Shown here: positions 33,861 to 46,137 of the stretch, piece by piece
Layout of the letters: every line of letters starts with the position of its first letter
How positions within the stretch are numbered: the first letter of the stretch is position 1
From: Laguncularia racemosa
Lineage: Eukaryota > Streptophyta > Magnoliopsida > Myrtales > Combretaceae
NCBI GenBank assembly: GCA_037954665.1
Contig: JBBMOL010000096.1
Coordinates: 2,666,001-2,730,000, forward strand
Length of the DNA: 64,000 bases
Direction of reading: 5' to 3'
Translations under genes and position numbers: made by a program
Notes under the pieces: generated by a model
Database searches by the model: none
What the model saw: the letters and a program-made list of their open reading frames with translations, nothing else
What the model was told of the DNA's origin: nothing

Positions 33861-35411
33861 GTAAGTCAGATTTTCCGGATTTTTTCGAATTTTGTTTATT
33901 CATTTTATTTGATTTATTAATTTGTTATTTATTTATGTTTTATTTATATTTCCATAAATAGGAAAATGTTAGAAATTATATTTTTTTTTAGGATTTAATA
34001 ATTTTAAAAAATAATAAAAATAAAAATAAAAAAATAATAAAAATGTAGAAAAATAATAAAGATATTAAAATAATAATAATAATAATAAAACTTTAGATTT
34101 TAAAATAGGATAGATGAGAACTTTGGAGGAAAATTTTTAAATCATGAAAAAATTAATATAAAAAATTATAAAAATCATGAAAACTCATAAAAAATCACAA
34201 AAAAATCACAAAAATTACAATAATAATAAAAAATTCATAAAAATTCATAAAAAATATAAAAAATGAGTTTTATCACTTAGAAAAATCATTTTCTCAAATA
34301 AATCCAAAATTGATGTTTTCCCCAAAAATTATTTTCAAAAATCAAATTATTAAGCCTAGGCTTAGATTTTTTAGAAAAATCCAAAAAATGTAAAAAAATA
34401 AATAAAAAGAGATTTTTCAAAAATTAAAATCCACAAACCCACTAAATCTTTTCAGGAAAAGAGAACTACGGCTTATTTGATCTTGAATAGCAGGTACGTA
34501 GGCACCCATTTGGGTCAACCCATAAAATGAAATAAAAAAATCATTTTTTCAAATAACTCATTCAAAAACACAAAGCAACAGAAACAAAATAAAAGACATT
34601 TCTAGATAGAGATGATTTTAGGAGATTAGGTGATAACCGTAAGGTTTTAATAGGTTAGCCTCCGAACTTAGAAACTCTGGTTTTCCTTTTCCTCTTTTCA
34701 CCAAAAACGAGAAGAGGAAATCACAACGACTAATGGTCCAAATTAAGACTAATCCACTCCTTTAGTCTTAATTCAATCTTTCCTAACAATAGTTGGGTGG
34801 TGACTCCAAAATTAAACGAAGTTCCTAACTCAAGTCGAGGATCTATATTAGATAGCATAGGGTCTAGTCTAGATCGGATTAGGAATGGGAAAATTCAAAA
34901 TTAGACTCGACAGGATGGCGACTCCGCTAGGGACCCATGCCAGTAGGCTAGCCACCTGAATCTCTTCGAATTGTTTTCTTAAAGAAATGTCTTTCAATTA
35001 TTATCCTGTTGCTAACTTTTCAAGGATTAACTAGGTTTAGTTTTCTTTACTATGGGGTCTGCATGCATGCATGTGTTCGTGTGAATAGATGCGGTCGAAG
35101 CCGAACCGTCTTAGAACCCTAAGACGGGGAGCCGTTGTGTAGGTTTCGGGCGAAGTGAGTTGATCACCGTTCGGGACCGATTAGGCTACCCCACCCAATG
35201 CTTCGATATGGCTTGAGATCCATTTCTCCGAGAATGCGGGAGGCTATAGAGCTTGGGGACTAGTTAGAACCAACCTATTTGCATACATAACATCATGGGT
35301 TGACAATTGTCGATGATGTAATATTTGTTGTTTTATTCAATGGAGTTCAGATCAATTTCCCTGTAATGTTATAGTTCTGGTTGTAATTAAGAAAATTTCT
35401 TGTTGTAATAG
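33861..35411 (+). other. Candidate 5' leader intron of E4
   Basis: The donor CAG/GTAAGT (33858-33866) sits in U5 and is conserved in all four LTRs of the family. The acceptor TTGTAATAG ends at 35411, immediately before the ORF1 ATG. The predicted exon 1 is open in one frame for about 80 codons but has no ATG and would not join in frame with ORF1. Splicing would remove the PBS, so it could only yield a messenger, not genomic RNA. Confidence 0.35.
34916..34933 (+). other. E4 primer-binding site, tRNA-Arg-like
   Basis: TGGCGACTCCGCTAGGGA, three bases after the 5' LTR. One base differs from the E1 site. It is nearly complementary to plant tRNA-Arg(ACG), as known for Ogre-type elements. Confidence 0.75.
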
Positions 35412-36911
35412 ATGGCTAGCACCGCAGTCGACCGTCTACTCCGCAAAGAAATTCAGGTGTACAAACCTTTGGACCCAAAGTTGGTACTAGACCATTGGTT
35501 TACTTTGTACAACCCAGAGGAGCAGGCCTTCATCCAGCAAAAGATAGGCCCCATCCTCTCACTAACAAAAATAGAGGTGAATCTGCCTTTGGTACGGGCC
35601 ATGCTCCAGTTATGGGAAATCGAGCCCGCAGCTTTCTTTATCGGGCCGCATGAAATCACCCCTACCCTGGAAGAGTACACCTAGCTGCTACAGGCTCCAG
35701 CACTGACTGATCAAATCTATATGCCAGATCTCGAGGCCGGGCCAGCCGGTACCTTCAGTAGACTACTAAGCATTCGCAAAACGGCAGTCAACAAAGCCCT
35801 AGCAGACTGTAATGGATATTGTATACGAATGGATGGTTTGGAAGCCTGGTTCATTGCCCGAGAAGACAATGGGGATAGAAAAGACATACTGTGTGGGGAC
35901 CCCAAGACTTACAGACAGAGAAGGGTGAATGCTTTCATCTTGACAGCTTTCGCTACCATACCATTTCCCACTGAAACTTTCTATGTTCACTATCGGGTTA
36001 CAGAGTTGGTGACCCAATTCTTGGAAGGAAGATCTTACATCCCGACTCTATTGGCTGAACAAATTTGGAACTTGAACTTCCTCAAGAAGAAAGGCCATGG
36101 GATCCTCCGCTCAAGCATCAACCTTATGCTGATATGGTTCATAAGCTACCTTAAGTGTTTCGGGCTGAACATGGTCCGGAAAACCTTGGCCCAGCAGGTG
36201 GACCTTGTGGATTCATGTGTAGAAAAGATAAAGCTACCTGACGACCTTACCAGCCACAGTTGGGTAGAAGTGCTTAGAAGCCTCAGTGCCGAGGATATTC
36301 CGTAGACGGCCAGGTGAAGTTGCTGTGACAAAATTATTTTGACCTGCAGTAATTTTCAAGCCGTGCCTTTGATCGGAATCAATGGATGTATTGGATATCA
36401 CCCCAATTCAGTGGTCCGCCGGTTTGGTACTATCCAAGACATAGTTTATCGGCCCTCGTTGGAAGCAGTCACCTTCGAGTACCAAGATCTGAACCTACTG
36501 GTGGCTGAAAAGTTTGCTAAGCTGGCAGAGGTCAAAGCACTTTGGGAAGCAAGAATTGAAAGTCTAAATGTAGACCTTGGGGAGCTAGATGGCGAAGTGG
36601 GAAAGCACCGAGCCACCAGAGAGTTTGTAATCCGCCAGCTGTACCAGACAGGGGAAAGAGCATACCGGGTTCCAAATGTCACTCAACCAAGGCCAGACAA
36701 AGTAAATCCAGAGCTAGAAATCTACCTAGAGCAGGTCAAGGCCCGGATGGAGGTATACTTTGAAGCTATAGATTATAAGAAAGACATCTGGAAAGGACGA
36801 CTCAAGGAATCTGACTAAAGGAACAAAGCCTTAGAAGCTCAGTTAGAAAAGACCAAGGCCAGAGTCGAAGAATTGGAAGCCGTCATCAACGGGAAGCCTG
36901 AGCCTCCATAG
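35412..36911 (+). pseudogene. E4 ORF1 (Tat/Ogre-specific protein), four stops
   Basis: One reading frame of 499 codons from MASTAVDRLL to INGKPEPP, with premature stops at about 35682, 36303, 36315 and 36816 and no frameshift. Recognisable blocks are LVLDHWFTLYNPEEQ, TPTLEEYT, PYIP-like SYIPTLLAEQIWNLNFLKKK (about 36035-36092) and NLMLIWFISYLK. The C-terminal third is charged and likely coiled coil (about 36490-36600 and 36810-36890). It resembles the extra ORF upstream of gag in Ogre/Tat elements (DUF7745-like, from memory). Its function is not established. The start is chosen by the candidate splice acceptor and the matching start in E1. Confidence 0.82.
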
Positions 36912-37112
36912 TAGAAGACGAAAAGAGCTAGGAAATAGATCATCATTTGTAATCTTTTATTTTTCTTTTGAACTCCAAAATTTCCAATATTAATAAAAGT
37001 GAAAGTTTCAATATTACATCATCAATCAATTGTCAACCCTTTTTATTTTTAGCATCTGTGTGACACATGCATAGCATTTTGCATACATTACACTAAAGAA
37101 AAAAAAAACAAA

Positions 37113-39191
37113 ATGCGCGCCGGTATCAAGATAGCTCCCAAGCAACCGAATCCTTCCAAAAGCCCAATTCGCACACGTTTAAGAACAAAAATGGACAACA
37201 GTAGCGACAACCGCAACAACACAAATGCTGAAGTTGCCTCAGACTCCAGGATCGTATCTCTAGAACAAACGGTATTGGCTGCCCAGGTCCACCTCCTAAC
37301 TGAAAGCATCGGCTTCCTTCGCACCACTCAGCTAACCCAGCAAGAACATTCAGGGGCCAAGAAAGGGAAAGCAGTAGAGGGACAGCCTTCGGAGTATGAA
37401 GAAATCAATTCCCACCTCAACCCGGCTTTTGAATATGACCCGAAGATCAACCAGGGGCCAACCTCTGATGACTTGAAAAGAGAGATGGAAGAGAGACAGA
37501 AGGAGATGGAGAAGAGACTCTTCTAGCAGCTCCATGATAAGATGAAAACAATCGAGGGTCCTGATGGTTTCGAGCAGGCCGGGATCACCAGTCTGCCAGT
37601 GTACAGGGAAGAGGTATACCCTGAGAAGTTCAAGACCCTAGAGTTTGAAAAATACGATGGGACCGGGTGCCCCAAAATGCATACTAGACTATATGCTTGA
37701 AAGATGAGCAAGTATGCTTAATACGACCAACTCATGATCCAGACCTTCCAAGACAGCCTCACAGGCCCTGCATTAGTCTGGTACGCCCACCTAGACTTCA
37801 ACAGTGTCAACACCTGGGAAAAGCTAGCCCGGGTGTTCTATGACCAGTACAAGTTCAATATTGAAGTCGCCCCATCTGTGATTGATCTGGGAAGTCTATG
37901 GAAAAGACATACTGAGCCGTTTAGGGAATATGCCCAGCGTTGGAGAGCCTAGGCCGCCAGAGTAGCAATCCCAATCTCTGAGAAGGAGTTGACATCCATA
38001 TTTGTCAACACCCTGGACAAGACCTACTTTTCACATCTGGTAGGCCAGACCTCATCCAGCTTTGCAGAGGTGATAGCTGCAGGATGTCGGATTGAAAATG
38101 CCATCACCACCGATAGACTCCAAACAATGGATCCTCCCAGGGTTACACCAACATAAAGGCCCTTAGGAGGAAATAGAGCAAAGGAGTCTACCGTCAGCAC
38201 AGTCTATTCCGGTAAGGCAGAAAAAGCTGGGACTTGTCTGACGTTCCAGACCATGAGTACCCCAGCCCAACAATCCACGACAAGTCATACCCAGGCCGCT
38301 AGGGTCCCAAGGCAGTTCACTCTAATCCCCATACCGCTCAGTCAGGTCTTTGCTCGGTTGAGGGCAGACAACTTGATCAGCTTCGAGATCCCCAACGATC
38401 GGTACAAGCCCAAGAATTTCGACTTAAGCCTCAAGTGTGACTACCATATGGGTCAGGAGGGGCATTCTACAGATAGGTGTTGGAGGCTCCGGCACAAGAT
38501 CCAAGACTTAATCTATGTAGGAATCATACAGCTGGATTTTGTGAACACCCCAGCACCCAATGTCAACACCAACGCGCTGCCCAATCATAAGCCCACCATT
38601 AACATGATCACATCTGAGGAGTCAACTCCTAAGGAAGCCCCTAAGCAGAAGACGACGAACCAACAGAAGAAGCAACCCCATCAAGCGCCAGAAGAAGCAC
38701 TAAAGGCACACATTAAAAGAAGGTGGTTAGCTGGAGACCCAACAGTCGGCACTTTGGGAGAATCACACGGGAGGTTCAAATACTTGGTAAGCTATTCTTA
38801 CACCCTAACTGAGTATGGGCCGCCTAGCAGATGGGGGCCGGAATTTGAGAAGGAAGACAACCCTCCAAAAGAAGAGGAAAAGATTATAAACATGATCAAT
38901 TCTCATCAGAAGCCTAAGGTTGTAAAATGCTATGAGGGACAATCAGCTGAGATACAGATCCCAAGGAAAAGATATGTATTTAATGTCCCGATACCGGCAG
39001 AAAGTTACAAGGCTGCACCTTTCGACTATCGGGCCATCAAACAAGAGCAACCTCCTATGGTGGGAGGAATCACCCGCTCTGGGAGAATATACGATCCAAA
39101 GTATAAAAGCCCAACGTGGAGAAAGGAGAGGAAGAGGAAGAGGGACTCGCTGCGTTTACAAAGATGGTCAAGGCAAGTGAATACAAGATAA
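37113..39191 (+). pseudogene. E4 gag, broken
   Basis: Begins MRAGIKIAPKQP at 37113. One frame continues through several stops (37524, the doublet in the RLYA..SKYA region near 37698-37720, 37950, 38154) to 39191. Gag core motifs are KFKTLEFEKYDGTGCPK, DSLTGPALVWYAHLD and FREYAQRWRA. A Tat-type zinc knuckle CDYHMGQEGHSTDRCWRL lies at about 38438-38491. A single-base frameshift near 39140 moves the normal continuation (KMVKASEYKIMEQ) into another frame. Gag would form the virus-like particle. Confidence 0.85.
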
Positions 39192-40195
39192 TGGAACAAG
39201 TAAACAAAGTTCCAGCACAAATATCACTTATGGGCCTTCTTACAGCATCTAAGCCTCATAGGGAAGCACTCTTCAAGGTGCTCAAATAGATTTAGGTCCC
39301 AAAAGGCATCGCTACAGACAAAATAAGTCACGTGGCAGATTCTATTTTCACCATGGACCGGATATCTTTCTCTCTAGAAGAGCTAGGGGAGGAGGGAGGC
39401 CAACATACAAAACCACTGTTCATAGTGGTCAGGTGCAATGACACCATTGTCTCCCGGGTACTCATCGATAACAGATCGTCCCTCAACGTTTGCCCACTAG
39501 CTACCCTTGACCTATTAAGGGTCGATCCAAGCAATATAACACCTAGCTCAACGGTGGTCAGAGCTTTTGATGGGTCAAAAAGAGATATAGTAGGGGAGAT
39601 CAACCTACCAGTGGAAATTGGTCCACAAGTATTCCACGTATCTTTCCAGGTCCTCGATATCCCAAGATCTTTCAACCTACTCTTGGGATGACCTTGGATA
39701 CATGCTGCTGGAGCCATCCCTTCTAGTCTCCACAAAAGGGTCAAATTCATTGCAAATGGGCAAATAGTCACTGTACTCGGCGAGTAGGATTACGCCATAT
39801 ACAAAGAGACTGCTATACCATATATCGGGGAGGAAGGTTCAGAAGACTTGGGACTACAAATTTTCAATGAAGTGAACGTAGTGACCAACAAGGAGGGCCT
39901 TCAGTTTAAAGAGGGGCAGCAAGGGACGTTTGGACTAGGGTACGTTCCCACAGCCGAAGAAGAAGCACAAGCAAGAGGTGTCAAAGGCAGAATGAAGGGG
40001 AAACCGATCGACACCCAGATGTGCATCCTACCTCTCCAACAATCTTTCCGAAAGGCAAATATCGTCCAAAAGCTTCGGATAAACGAAGGTGACGCCAGCA
40101 AAGGGAAACCAACCCCCCGCACGTCCAACCAGCATCCGACTCTGAACAATTGGTTTTGTTATCCTATTAATAGCTTTAAGTTAGCTCAAAAGTAG
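39192..40195 (+). pseudogene. E4 protease and post-protease linker
   Basis: Contains VPAQISLMGLLTAS, then the protease: active-site block VLIDNRSSLNVCP (Tat elements normally have DNGSS, so the Gly is replaced), FDGSKRDIVGEI, and the C-terminal FNLLLG, stop, PWIHAAGAIPSS. That stop is TGA, where CGA (Arg) is usual. The linker (39848-40195) has YVPTAEEEAQARG and ends with TAG after NSFKLAQK, the same stop as in E1. The protease would cleave the polyprotein. Confidence 0.82.
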
Positions 40196-41440
40196 AGAAT
40201 AGTTATTGAACAAATTTTTGAGACTCTTTATCAATTCAATCACAGTCTGTTTTTCTTCTTATATATATGCTTTCGTTTTTACTTTACCCGGATCTCCTAC
40301 TATCGAACATCAAGGATATTATCGCAGGTAGAAAATAAAAACGTTGATATCGTTTCCAACGCTGCTGGGTCAGTTATTGATGGCGATATCCTCGACCACG
40401 AAATAATACAAGAAAATTGGCAAAAACATGAACAAAGAGGAATTTCGATCGACGAGCCGGTGGAGACAGTAAATCTAAGAAGCATGGAAAACCCTAAAAA
40501 CCTCAAAATCGGGACCAGTTTGAGTGCCGAGCAAAAATGTGAGATAACCGAGCTATTAACAGAATACGCGGATGTGTTTGCCTAGTCATATGGTGACATG
40601 CTAGGATTAGACCAATCAATAGTGGTTCATAGGCTTCCCACAAGGGAAGATGTAAAACCTTAAAAAACAAAAATTGAGAAGATTTAGGCCTGACATCTTG
40701 CTAAACATTAAGGAGGAAGTCAAGAAACTGCTAGAAGTAGGGTTCATCGAAGTATCCGATTACCCAGAATGGGTAGCAAATATAGTCCCCGTTATGAAAA
40801 AGAACAGAAAAGTACGCGTATGCGTAGACTTCTGGGACTTAAACTAAGCTACGTCAAAGGATAACTTCCCCCTACCTCACATTGATGTTCTAGTAGATAA
40901 CACTGCGGGAAACCAACTCTTCTCATTCGTGGATGGTTTCTCGGGATATAATCAAATAAAAATGGCTGAAGAGGATAAGACCAAAACGACTTTCATCACA
41001 ACATGGGGAACTTTCTATTACAAAGTCATGCCCTTCGGTTTGAAAAACGCCGGGGCAATGTATCAGAGAGCCATGGTCGCAATACTTCATGACATGATGC
41101 ATCGAGAGGTTGAAGTATATGTCGACGACATGATAGCCAAATCTAAAGAAGGAGAAAGCCATATAGATATCCTGAGGAAATTGTTTAAGCGACTGAGAAA
41201 ATTTCAGCTCAAGTTAAACCTAGAGAAATGTACTTTCGGGGTCACAACGGGGAAATTGTTGGGGTTTGCCATAAGCCAGGAAGGCATTAAAATCGACCCT
41301 GACAAGGTAAAGTCTATATTAGAGTTACCTTCCCACGCTTCGTTAAAAAAGTAAGAAGCTTGCTGGGAAGGTTAAACTACATAGCTTGTTTCATCTCATA
41401 GCTCACAGATAAGTGCCGGCCACTATTCCGTCTGTTGAAG
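40196..41440 (+). pseudogene. E4 reverse transcriptase, broken
   Basis: After the TAG at 40193 there is a pyrimidine-rich stretch, then VENKN and IDEPVETVNLRSMENP. RT motifs follow: EVGFIEVSDYPEW, VRVCVDFWDLN (stop) ATSKDNFP, FSFVDGFSGYNQI, MPFGLKNAGAMYQRAM, the catalytic YVDDMIAKS (about 41118-41144), LEKCTFGV and LLGFAIS. A one-base deletion near 41330 shifts the frame after LELPSHA. An 11-base deletion near 41528 brings it back. Confidence 0.87.
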
Positions 41441-42480
41441 AAGAACGCTACAATAGAATGGGACGACGAATGCGAAGAAGCATTTAGGATGATCAAAGAC
41501 TATCTTATAAAACCTCCGGTCTTAGTAAGGGAAGCCCTTATCCTTATACCTTACTATACTCCCTAAATCCATGGGATGCGCATTGGGGCAGAAAGATGAC
41601 GAGGGAAGGGAGCGTTCCATATATTACCTGAGCAAGAAGTTCACATATGGGGAACAGAGGTACTCAGAGGTGGAGAAGACTTGTTGTGCTCTAATTTGGG
41701 TCATGCATCGACTAAGGCAATACACCCTTTACTATCATATTGAGTTGTTGACAAGACATGATCCTTTGAAATACTTGGTAGAGAAACCAGCTTTGATAGG
41801 GAGAATCTCTAAATGGCAAATGCTCCTATCCGAGTTTGACATTACATACATAAATCAGAACTCGATGAAAGGGCAAGCCTTAGCCGACCAATTGGCAGAA
41901 CACCCTGTCGAGATAGATTCCCAAGAAACACAGGCTCAATTTCCGGACGAAAATATATTAACAGTGGAAGATATGCCAGTAGAAGACTTTGGGATGGAGC
42001 AGAACCCAAAATGGAAACTGTTTTTCGATGGAGCTGCCAATGTATTCGGTTGCGGGATCGGGGCAGTGTTGATATCCCCAGACGGTACTCAATTCCTTGC
42101 AGCGACAAGACTTACATTTCTCTATACCAATAATATCACGGAATATAAAGCGTGTATTCTTGGCCTCAAAATGGCCTGTCAAATGGAAATCCGCGAATTA
42201 GAAATATACGGGGACTCGTCGCTCATCATACTACAGACAAGAGGGGAATACAAGACTAAAGACCCCAAACTGGTACCGTATCATCAACACTTGACAAAGC
42301 TAATTGAAGGATTCAAGGCAATCTCTTTCACATACATCCCGAGAACTCAGAATCAGTTTGCAGATGCACTAGCCACATTAGCATCTATGATCCAGATAAC
42401 AGGGGGAGTCGAAGTTCAACCGATGAAAATAGACATCGAAAGTCGGCCCGCCTACTGTTTAACCATTGAAAAAATACAAG
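41441..42480 (+). pseudogene. E4 RNase H plus archaeal-type RNase H
   Basis: First RNase H: GCALGQKDDEGRERSIYYL, FTYGEQRYSEVEKTCCALIW and LLTRHDPLKYL (to about 41920). Second: KWKLFFDGAANVFGCGIGAV, NITEYKACILGLKMA, IYGDSSLIILQTRGE and NQFADALATLASM (about 42008-42390). The 11-base deletion and a TAA just before GCALGQ damage the start of the first domain. The remainder is open into integrase. Two RNase H domains identify the Tat lineage. Confidence 0.9.
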
Positions 42481-43739
42481 ATGACAAGCTCTGGTATCAC
42501 GACATCAAGACCTTCCTCCAAGAAAGTAAATACCCTGAAATGGCTAGCAAGAATGACCAAAGAACACTCAGAAGGTTAGCAAGCCATTTCTTACTAAGTG
42601 GGTCTGTACTCTACAAAAGATCATCTGATGCCACCTTGTTGAGATGTGTGGACAAAAATGAAGCATGCGAACTGATGAAGGAAGTACATGAAGGAGTATG
42701 TGGACCTCATATGAATGGCTACATGTTAGCCCGAAAAATCATGAGGTTAGGATATTATTGGTTGACCATGGAATCGGATTGCATAAAATATGTTAAGCAC
42801 TGTCATCTGTGTCAAGTATACGCAAACCGAATAAATGCTCCGCCCAACGAGTTACACTTGTTATCAGCACCATGGCCTTTTTCCATGTAGGGAATCGACA
42901 TAATTGGCCCAATCACTCCGACAGCGTCCAACGGCCACAGATTCATACTGGTAGCGATTGATTACTTCACCAAGTGGGTAGAAGCTTCGTCATATGCCAA
43001 TGTCACAAAAGGGGTAATAGTTCGCTTCTTGAAAAGGGACATAATAGCCCGATATTGAGTTTCTGAGTCCATCATCACCGACAACAGTACTAATCTTAAT
43101 AACAAATCGATGACAGGTTTATGTCAACAATTCCGCATAAACCATAGAAATTCAACTCCCTACCGACCTCAGATGAATGAGGCAGTAGAAGCAGCTAATA
43201 AGAATATCAAGAAGATCATCGAGAAAATGACAACCACTTACAAAGATTGGCACGAAATGTTACCGTTTGCTCTCATGGCTTATAGGACTTCAATAAGAAC
43301 ATCTACTGGAACTACCTCTTACTCATTGGTATATGGTACAGAAGCAGTGCTACTAGTTGAAGTCGAAATACCATCATTCAGAATCCTATCAGAAACTCAG
43401 CTAACCGAATCAGACTGGGTAAAGAAGAGGCTTGATCAGCTGAATCTGATTGATGAAAGAAGACTTACCGCACTATATCATGGCCAGTGTTACCAACAAA
43501 GGATAGCCCGAGCATTTAACAAGAAAATGAGGCCCCAATACTTCAAAGAAGGGGATCTGGTGCTAAGGAAGGTTCTCCCAAATGCCCAAGACTCCAGAGG
43601 AAAATTCACCCCAAACTATGAAGGCCCCTATGTGGTGAAAAAGGTTCTGTCAGGAGGTGCTCTAATACTGACTCAAATGGATGGTCCAGAATTGAGAGAC
43701 CACATTAACACAGATGCTGTAAAGATGTACTATCCTTAG
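42481..43739 (+). pseudogene. E4 integrase, two premature stops
   Basis: HHCC finger: HEGVCGPHMNG and CHLCQVYANR (about 42685-42830). Catalytic core: LVAIDYFTKW (Asp), ITDNSTN (Asp), EAVEAANKN (Glu, 35 residues between). C-terminal GDLVLRKVLPNAQDSRGKF, then NTDAVKMYYP and stop at 43737. Premature stops are TAG after PWPFSM (42888) and TGA in ARY.VSES (near 43056). Frame is otherwise continuous from 41571. It inserts cDNA into the genome; residues needed for catalysis are all present. Confidence 0.9.
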
Positions 43740-44248
43740 GCAAGGGAATTGAAATTTTGCCAATGTTTATGAAAGCCAATGTTCAATACAAATTTTGTTA
43801 AGTCGAGTTTTTATTTTTTACAAGCAAAGTTAATATCTCTGAATGGTCAAAAATCCAAATCAATTCGCACCACAACAAATACTCTTAAACACATTACCCA
43901 CCACTTCGCCAATGAAAGATAAAAACTAAAATGATAATGAATCTCAATATATTTTGTAGTATAATTCTATCTACTTTTGAGCATTAGAACCTAGTGCATT
44001 AGTAGGATAACACTACCGTCAAAAGAGCTGTGTGTACAAAGAAAGGAAGCACATCAAGATTTTCAACCCCGTGTCAAGATAAGAAGAAGTGAAGTAGAAG
44101 CAAACTAGCACGAAGGTTCGGTTGTTTGGTTGCTATCCACGATAAACTGGCAAGCATATTAAAATAAATAACTATCATCATATCATGAAAGGCATCGCAT
44201 CATTTAGCTCAGTCATTAGAAAGCATATTCAGAAGCATAAGATGAGTC
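43740..44248 (+). other. E4 3' UTR between integrase and repeats
   Basis: Non-coding, homologous to 8168-8675 of E1. No further feature is seen. Confidence 0.6.
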
Positions 44249-45330
44249 AGCCCATAGTGGGGCACTTGTCTAAACATTCCCTTTAATAGAGTAGTCAACC
44301 CAAAAAGAGGCGTTTCCCTATATCTCTTCTAAGGTCAGCCTATAAAGGCACCTTTCTAGATATCATTTTTATCTTAGGTTAGTCAACCCAAGAGGGGCAC
44401 TTTCCTAAACATCCTCTCTTAAGGTTAGCCCATAGGGGGCACCTTTTTGAGATATCATTTCTATCATAGGTTAATCAGCCTATAGGGGGCACTTTCCTAA
44501 AAATATCTGTTCTCAAGGTCAGCCCATAGGGGGTACTTTTTGAGACATTCTATCATAGGTTAGTCAGCCCATAAGGGGCACTTTCCTAAATATCTATTCT
44601 CAAGGTCAGCCCATAGGGGGCACTTTTTGAGACATTTCTATCATAGGTTAGTCAGCCCATAGGGGGCACTTTCCTAAAACATCTGTTCTCAAGGTCAGCC
44701 CATAGGGGGCACTTTTTGAGACATTTCTATCATAGGTTAGTTAGCCCATAGGGGGCACTTTCCTAAAACATCTGTTCTCAAGGTCAGCCCATAGGGGGCA
44801 CTTTTTGAGACATTTCTATCATAGGTTAGTCAACCCAAGAGGGGCACTTTCCTAAATATCTATTCTCAAGGTCAGCCCATAAGGGACACTTTTTGAGACA
44901 TTTCTATCATAGGTTAGTCAGCCCATAGGGGGCACTTTCCTAAATATCTGTTCTCAAGGTCAGCCTATAGGGGGCACTTTTTGAGACATTTCTATCATAG
45001 GTCAGTCAGCCCATAGGGGGCACTTTCCTAAAACATTTGTTCTCAAGGTCAACCCATAAGGGGCACTTTTTGAGACATTCCTATCATAGGTTAGTCAGCT
45101 CATAGGAGGCACTTTCCTAAATATTTGTTCTCAAGGTCAACCCATAGGGGGCACTTTTTGAGACATTCTATCATAGGTTAGTCAGCTCATAGGGGGCACT
45201 TTCCTAAAACATTTGTTCTCAAGGTCAGCCCATAGGGGGCACTTTTTGAGACATTTTATCAAAGGTTAGTTAGCCTAAGAGGGGTACTTTCCTAGACTCC
45301 TGTGATTAATCAGATCATAGGAGCACTTTT
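44249..45330 (+). repeat. 87-bp tandem repeat array in E4 3' UTR
   Basis: About 12 units of about 87 bp, the same monomer as in E1. Each unit holds two copies of GCCCATAGGGGGCACTTT in different flanks (one followed by CCTAAA, one by TTGAGACATT). Edges are degenerate and the centre is homogeneous, as expected for arrays kept by unequal exchange or template slippage. Confidence 0.9.
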
Positions 45331-45728
45331 CGGAGGTATTTTTCCAAACAGTTGCTAGTTTAACCAGACGCTTCTATTGACAGGTAGCCAGCTCATAAGG
45401 GCGCTTCCTAAGATAATCTTCTTTTCAAGGTTGCTAGTCTGATAAGACGCTTCCTATCATCATTTATTCTACACTCTTAAACGATGCTTGAGATGTTTCC
45501 TATTGCCAACTAGTCAGCCCTTAAAGCACTTTTTGAGGAGGGAACATTACTCTAAATTGTTAGGACCATTTTAAATCATGGGATTATTAGCTCTTGGAGC
45601 ATTTTCCTACCAAAAAATTTTCCAGGTAACCAACCAAACCAAGGCGTTATCAATTTAAGAGGCCAAAAATGGCGTCTTTCTTATCTTTATAGTTAAGTTT
45701 TTCAAACGTTACTACAAAGAGGGGTAGC
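45331..45728 (+). other. E4 3' UTR end with polypurine tract
   Basis: Non-coding to 45715, then AAAGAGGGGTAGC (45716-45728), the polypurine tract directly before the 3' LTR. E1 matches (6821 onward). Confidence 0.7.
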
Positions 45729-46005
45729 TGTAAACACCCCATTTTTGCCCTAAGAATCAATAATAATCAATTTCCAATTTTTCCCAATTTTTTCCAATTT
45801 TTCTCTAATTTAGCAAAAAAAATAAAAATATTCAAAAAAATAAAAATAAATAGGAAAACACATCAATTTTGAAAAATGATTTTAGAAATGGCAATAATAA
45901 AGGATAAATAATTTTTACAAATTTTTTGAAATTTCAAAAAATACAAAAAAAAAATGAAAAATTGCATCGCATATGTACAATTTGCGATGTAAAGAAAATA
46001 AGGAA

Positions 46006-46088
46006 ATTAGGCCAGCTCAGCTAGCTCGCGTGTGCACCTAGGAACGTGTGGAGGGTCTAAGGTCGTGAGTTCGATTCTTCCCCCCGAG
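46006..46088 (+). other. tRNA-like module in E4 3' LTR
   Basis: B box GTTCGATTC (46069-46077) fits consensus. The A box (46013-46024) reads CAGCTCAGCTAG with two departures. The 44-base spacing is kept. Confidence 0.55.
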
Positions 46089-46123
46089 CACTCTGTGCAA
46101 TTTTTTTCGCCTTTCGCCTGGAG

Positions 46124-46137
46124 CTGCCACGTGGCAG
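46124..46137. promoter_or_regulatory. Palindromic G-box in E4 3' LTR U3
   Basis: CTGCCACGTGGCAG is a perfect 14-base palindrome containing CACGTG, the bZIP/bHLH binding core in plants. GATTGG (inverse CCAAT) follows within 10 bases. The equivalents in E1 are 6426-6437 and 15373-15386. Confidence 0.55.

Larger units (their letters stand above)
32853..34912 (+). repeat. E4 5' LTR
   Basis: 2,060 bp, TGTAAACACC to ACTCGACA. In order: tRNA-like module (33130-33212), G-box-like TACGTGGC and CCAAT-type GATTGGCC (about 33250-33275), TATA box (33545-33554), open leader, splice donor (33858-33866), AT-rich tract, conserved U5 block (34461-34520). Confidence 0.94.

Noticed and set aside
33613..33864. 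Leader open frame of about 83 codons, with counterparts in E1
   Set aside because: It starts at GTG, not ATG, and would not join in frame with ORF1 after the predicted splice. Listed only as an open leader.
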